From Promethearchaeota archaeon (lineage in GTDB: Archaea; Asgardarchaeota; Lokiarchaeia; Sigynarchaeales; SOKP01), in the NCBI GenBank assembly GCA_019894655.1, contig JAGXNZ010000139.1, positions 1 to 18,262 on the forward strand: DNA of 18,262 bases. Direction: 5' to 3'. Shown here piece after piece: positions 15,257 to 18,262 of the stretch. The notes beneath the pieces are model-generated. The model did no database searches, was not told where the DNA came from, and worked only from the letters and a program-made list of their open reading frames with translations. The first letter of the stretch is position 1. Each line of letters begins with the position of its first letter. The position numbers were made by a program, and so were the translations under genes.

Positions 15257-16027
15257 ATGTCTAATAATAATAAAGAGGATATAGACAGAAAAGACGTAAA
15301 GCTCGCTATAATATTGACTTTAACGTTTATTAGTTTGCTATTTTTTAACTTTCTGATTATCTCTATCATTTTTTCAATGGCAGATTGGTTGGCAACTTTA
15401 ATTTTTAGTGTACTTTTTATTGTCCCAGCGTATTTTTCGAACGCAGGAATGGTTATTGTTGGAGGCGGAAAACCATTAGATAAGGGGAAACTTTGGCGCG
15501 ATGGCCGTAGAATTTTAGGGGATCATAAAACAGTATCTGGACTCGTCAAGGGACCTTTGTACATAGGGATACCTTTAAGTAGTGCATTATTTTTATTGTT
15601 TTTTATTTTATGGCCTTTCATACAACAGATTCCAATTGAGGGTCAGACTCTTGGAGTTTACAAATTATATTCTGAATTGTTTCATTATCAGCATTATTTT
15701 ATTGGAGGTTCATTTCCAATAGGAATAGTTATTATACTTTTGAGGATTGTCTTTTGTTCCTATGGTGCAGCCTTTGGAGATTTAGCAGGGTCATTTATTA
15801 AAAGAAGGTTTAATATAAAAAGTGGAGCTCCTTTTTGGGTCGTAGATCAACTAGATTTTGCTGTGGGTGCTATCATTTTTGCTTTAATTCCAGCCATTTT
15901 TTTCCCAGGATTGTACTTGATCCCAGATCTGAACATCATTATATTTCTTCTCATTTTAACCCCCTCTGTAAGCCTTATAGCTAATACAATTGCGTATCTA
16001 ATTAATTTAAAAGATGTTCCGTGGTAA
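15257..16027 (+). CDS. carS: CDP-archaeol synthase
   Basis: This 256-residue membrane protein activates digeranylgeranylglyceryl phosphate with CTP to form CDP-archaeol, the branch point of archaeal phospholipid synthesis. The signature is strong: 'PAYFSNAGMVIVGGGKPLDKG' (57-77), 'DGRRILGDHKT' (82-92), 'FGDLAGSFIKRR' (173-184) and 'DQLDF' (197-201). The motif loops face the cytosol and carry the metal and nucleotide ligands. Hydrophobic segments near 15-40, 45-60, 102-122, 152-168, 202-218 and 226-246 fit the multi-span CarS fold. I prefer ATG 15257 because it gives a hydrophilic N-terminus followed by the first membrane helix; a TTG at 15194 would add 21 residues without a ribosome-binding site. 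It ends 8 bp from the convergent NusA-like gene. Confidence 0.93.
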   Translation: MSNNNKEDIDRKDVKLAIILTLTFISLLFFNFLIISIIFSMADWLATLIFSVLFIVPAYFSNAGMVIVGGGKPLDKGKLWRDGRRILGDHKTVSGLVKGPLYIGIPLSSALFLLFFILWPFIQQIPIEGQTLGVYKLYSELFHYQHYFIGGSFPIGIVIILLRIVFCSYGAAFGDLAGSFIKRRFNIKSGAPFWVVDQLDFAVGAIIFALIPAIFFPGLYLIPDLNIIIFLLILTPSVSLIANTIAYLINLKDVPW

Positions 16028-16035
16028 AAAATTAC

Positions 16036-16551
16036 TTAGATTTTAACAACTTCACACTTAATTCTAACTCGAAATTTTTTGTTATTAACAAAAATAACAT
16101 ACCGTTCGAAAATCTCGTTAACAGCTTTTATGTAATCACCGTTACATCCTACAGCTATTCCTCGTTCCTCGTACGAAAGAAAGCCCACTATTACATCGGT
16201 TTTTCCAGTATGAAGATTTTTTTCGATTATAACTGTATGAATATACGGATCTGGAAAAAACCCATAAACTAAGTTAACTAGTACATCTTCTTCCCTTACA
16301 AGCACGATTTTCCTATGGTGAAATTTCTTTCGAAGATAGGGTAATTTTGACTGTGCACTAAAATAATTTTCATTTTTTAGGAAAAAAATTACAAAATCGT
16401 TTACTATAATCACGTTTTGCGGAAATACCTTAGTAATTTCTAAAAAAAGGGAACAAAGCAAAAGTTCTTCGTTAGAAAACTTCTTTTTTATAGTTAACTT
16501 TTGATAAAAAAGCAAATTATCGATAAATGAGTTATGAAATGTCCTCAGCAT
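16036..16551 (-). CDS. Divergent NusA-like KH-domain protein
   Basis: This 171-residue protein aligns by eye with archaeal NusA-like transcription factors. 'KKFSNEELLLCSLFLEITKV' (23-42) matches their opening 'TTEEIRYISLFEKLTG'. 'NVIIVNDFVIFFLKNEN' (46-62) matches the first KH strand. 'HHRKIVLVREEDVLVNLVYGFFPDPYIHTVII' (78-109) matches the inter-KH segment ending in 'APAKV..V.I'. 'DVIVGFLSYEERGIAVGCNGDYIKAVNEIF' (119-148) is the second KH with its GxxG loop (GCNG, 135-138). The first KH is odd: the expected GxxG between residues 60 and 75 is missing and several residues are deleted. RNA binding is thus likely reduced to one KH. The gene stands alone here, not in the usual cluster downstream of the RNA polymerase genes, so it could be a second, diverged copy. 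The start is ATG without a strong ribosome-binding site. Confidence 0.65.
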   Translation of the reverse strand: MLRTFHNSFIDNLLFYQKLTIKKKFSNEELLLCSLFLEITKVFPQNVIIVNDFVIFFLKNENYFSAQSKLPYLRKKFHHRKIVLVREEDVLVNLVYGFFPDPYIHTVIIEKNLHTGKTDVIVGFLSYEERGIAVGCNGDYIKAVNEIFERYVIFVNNKKFRVRIKCEVVKI

Positions 16552-16663
16552 ATAATTCCAATTTCACACCTATTATTTTAAACTCCTAGGAAAATTAAAT
16601 CAAACAACAAAAAGTTTAATTTTAAAAGAGACTATTGATAGTAAATTTATACTAAAGCTAAAT

Positions 16664-17110
16664 ATGGTTCACATGAAAAAAGCAGGTTTTGAGTTTAGAG
16701 AGCATACTGCAGATGTTCAGGTAAGAAGTTGGGGATCCTCATTAGAAGAAGCCTTTTCGCAAACTGCTTATAGTTTAATGACGACTATAACGCCAAACTT
16801 AAAAAAGATAGCACCTAGAGTCGAAAGGGAAATAACTATTAAAGCTGAGGATAAAGAAGCCCTCTTATTTGATTTTCTCTCTGAATTCCTTTACATCTTT
16901 GACGTAGATGAGTTAGTTTTCAGTCAGATTCACGTGAATAGAATTGAAAAAACAAACAGTATCTACATCTTGGAAGCGAAACTTAAGGGAGAGAAGTTTA
17001 ATAAAAATACGCACGCTATTGGTATTGAAGTTAAAGCTATCACTTATTCTTTTCTAAACATAGATGAAAGGAAAAATCGTTCGATAATCGACATTGTATT
17101 TGACATTTAA
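16664..17110 (+). CDS. Archease, cofactor of the RNA ligase RtcB
   Basis: This 148-residue protein is an archease, which accelerates guanylylation and turnover of the RtcB RNA ligase during tRNA splicing. It carries the hallmark 'EHTADVQVRSWGSSLEEAF' (13-31) with Asp17. It also has the central 'LLFDFLSEFLYIFD' (67-80), and 'HAIGIEVKAITYSFL' followed by the C-terminal 'IDIVFDI' (142-148) with Asp147. Asp17 and Asp147 are the metal-site positions expected in the family. A second ATG lies at codon 4 (16673). A TTTATA element at 16646-16651 is about 25 bp from that second ATG, which would suit a leaderless mRNA starting there, so the true start may be 16673. It converges on rtcB across a 362-bp gap. 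Confidence 0.94.
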   Translation: MVHMKKAGFEFREHTADVQVRSWGSSLEEAFSQTAYSLMTTITPNLKKIAPRVEREITIKAEDKEALLFDFLSEFLYIFDVDELVFSQIHVNRIEKTNSIYILEAKLKGEKFNKNTHAIGIEVKAITYSFLNIDERKNRSIIDIVFDI

Positions 17111-17359
17111 TTATTTACTCAATTAAGTTTTATTAAAACCTCCTAATCCATTTGCAAACGTCCTGTATGATTTCAAAAATCCTAGAATTATTAGAAATTA
17201 ATAGGTAAGAATCGCCATAAAAAAGGCTATAAACCTCTTTCTAGTAATAGTTGAGTTTATGATGATATAATAAGAAATATAATAACCATTGCTAAGTTAG
17301 GTAGATTCTCAAGGTTAATCACCATTACTGGCATTTATTTAAAAATAGGAGATTTGAAG

Positions 17360-17395
17360 ATGCCAGGTACATGCGAAACAAACCCAAATATGTAA
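17360..17395 (+). CDS. Possible 11-residue peptide ORF
   Basis: An AGGAG ribosome-binding site (17347-17351) sits 8 nt before an ATG. The frame encodes MPGTCETNPNM and stops. Directly after it lie the hairpin CTACA-GAT-TGTAG (17398-17410) and nine T (17428-17436). Spacing and order look like a complete small transcription unit. The peptide is too short to recognise, and chance is a real alternative. Confidence 0.25.
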   Translation: MPGTCETNPNM

Positions 17396-17397
17396 AA

Positions 17398-17436
17398 CTA
17401 CAGATTGTAGATACATATTTATTTTCGTTTTTTTTT
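17398..17436 (+). terminator. Hairpin and T-tract between archease and rtcB
   Basis: A 5-bp hairpin with a 3-nt loop (17398-17410) is followed by a run of nine T at 17428-17436 on the plus strand. It could end the archease transcript or the small ORF just upstream. T-runs alone suffice for termination in archaea. Confidence 0.4.
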
Positions 17437-17472
17437 AAAAATTAAAATTAAATAATAGGAACAAATTAATAT

Positions 17473-18262
17473 TTATCCTTTTACAACTCCAATTGGAATT
17501 AATCTAACAATTTTTTCCACAATCCCAAGATCGTGGCTTACTTGGACGACTTGATCTATATCTTTATATGCTCCAGGAGCTTCTTCCGCAATCACTTTAG
17601 GGGAAGCAGCTCTTATCGTAATTCCTTTATTACCTAGCTCTTCCCTTACTTTAGTACCCCAAAACAGCTTTGTTGCCTTAGATCTTGACATTACACGTCC
17701 AGATCCATGAGCTGTAGAACCAAAAGAGAGATCCATTGCTCTTGGTCTTCCTACACATAAATAGGAAGCAGATCCCATAGTTCCAGGAATTAAAGCTGGC
17801 TGACCTACACTTCTATAATCAATGGGTATATCTGGGTGCTCTGGTGGGAAGGCTCTAGTTGCCCCTTTTCTGTGGACGTTTAATTTCATTTTTTTTCCAT
17901 CAACTTCATGTTCTTCTATTTTCAGTATATTGTGACACACACCATAAATTAGATGGAAGTCTAGTTCGTCTAATCCTTTGTTAAAATGCTCTTGAAAAGA
18001 TTCTCTTAACCAATGTGTTATTAATTGGCGATTAGAAAATCCAAAATTTGCGGCACATGCCATGTTTTTCAAGTACTGCATTGCTTCTGGAGTATCGGCT
18101 GGTACGCAAGCTAATTCGCGATCAGGTACTTTTACATTGTATTTATTCATTGCTTGCTCGATATTTCTAAGTGAATCTGTGCATACTTGATGACCAAGAG
18201 CCCGTGAACCAGTATGAACCATGATAGTTATTTGATCTTTATCTATGATTCCAAATTTCTTA
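17473..18262 (-). CDS. rtcB: RNA-splicing ligase RtcB, C-terminal part (runs off right edge)
   Basis: This enzyme joins tRNA exons after intron removal, ligating 2',3'-cyclic phosphate or 3'-phosphate ends to 5'-OH with GTP and Mn2+. About 263 codons are visible; the in-frame reading continues upstream past 18262 ('KKFGIIDKDQITI' before the first internal Met), so the gene is partial and the ATG at 18222 is internal. Family motifs: 'MVHTGSRALGHQVCTD', 'ACAANFGFSNRQ' (metal-site Asn region), 'YGVCHNILKIEEH', 'NVHRKGATRAFPP', 'PGTMGSASYL', and 'GSTAHGSGRVMSRSKA' containing the His that is guanylylated. The usual HGAGR reads HGSGR here, a mild change. It ends with 'VVQVSHDLGIVEKIVRLIPIGVVKG', the normal terminus. 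It converges with archease, its activator. Confidence 0.97.
   Translation of the reverse strand, partial: KKFGIIDKDQITIMVHTGSRALGHQVCTDSLRNIEQAMNKYNVKVPDRELACVPADTPEAMQYLKNMACAANFGFSNRQLITHWLRESFQEHFNKGLDELDFHLIYGVCHNILKIEEHEVDGKKMKLNVHRKGATRAFPPEHPDIPIDYRSVGQPALIPGTMGSASYLCVGRPRAMDLSFGSTAHGSGRVMSRSKATKLFWGTKVREELGNKGITIRAASPKVIAEEAPGAYKDIDQVVQVSHDLGIVEKIVRLIPIGVVKG

Larger units (their letters stand above)
17111..17472. other. Intergenic region between archease and rtcB
   Basis: These 362 bp hold no normal gene. They are AT-rich and contain a tiny ORF with a good ribosome-binding site (17360-17395), a small hairpin and a T-tract. A TGATGA sequence near 17260 resembles a box C but has no matching box D (CTGA), so I do not call a C/D sRNA. 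Confidence 0.5.

Noticed and set aside
17255..17345. Possible box C/D sRNA starting at ATGATGA
   Set aside because: A box C-like sequence is present, but no CTGA box D or D' lies at the right distance and no closing terminal stem is seen.
1..18262. CRISPR arrays, insertion sequences or prophage genes
   Set aside because: No regularly spaced repeats, transposase motifs or phage structural genes were seen; the content is core archaeal.

Overview
This 18.3 kb, AT-rich window looks like chromosomal DNA of an archaeon, most likely an Asgard archaeon. The archaeal assignment rests on RNA polymerase subunits B and H, both PolD subunits, Orc1/Cdc6, Cbf5, CDP-archaeol synthase (CarS), a NusA-like KH protein, RtcB with archease, and tRNA genes carrying bulge-helix-bulge (BHB) introns. 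The Asgard assignment is an inference. It rests mainly on a Rab-like small GTPase fused to an N-terminal Roadblock-like domain, an architecture expected of that group.

Left part (1-7152). The 5' part of rpoB runs off the left edge, with rpoH directly upstream (minus strand). Next come an RsmC-like methyltransferase and cbf5, probably co-transcribed, then a tRNA-Lys(TTT) whose T-loop is interrupted by a 30-nt BHB intron. They are followed by thiL, a divergent tRNA-Thr(CGT) with an 18-nt anticodon-loop intron, the Roadblock-GTPase fusion, an enoyl-CoA hydratase/isomerase-family protein of PaaG type, and tRNA-Leu(GAG) with an unusual C at position 33.

Middle part (7443-14959), a replication block. 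The PolD large subunit DP2 (minus) and small subunit DP1 (plus) are divergent. They share a 268-bp intergenic region rich in short palindromes and iterated ATAAACA boxes. Behind DP1 lies a small protein combining a DUF2240-like N-terminus with a SWIM-like zinc motif. Its end overlaps the end of a convergent orc1/cdc6 gene by 4 bp. The region upstream of orc1/cdc6 (14960-15256) has a near-match to the mini-ORB dyad, inverted repeats and an AT-rich tract, and is the best origin candidate in the window.

Right part (15257-18262). carS is followed by a divergent orphan NusA-like gene on the opposite strand. Archease then faces the 3' end of rtcB, which runs off the right edge. The 362-bp gap between them holds a tiny ribosome-binding-site-preceded ORF followed by a hairpin and a T-tract. 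RtcB and its cofactor archease ligate spliced tRNA exons, so this window encodes both the ligase system and two of its probable substrates. Several genes start with TTG (rpoB, rpoH, DP1, the GTPase and probably orc1/cdc6).
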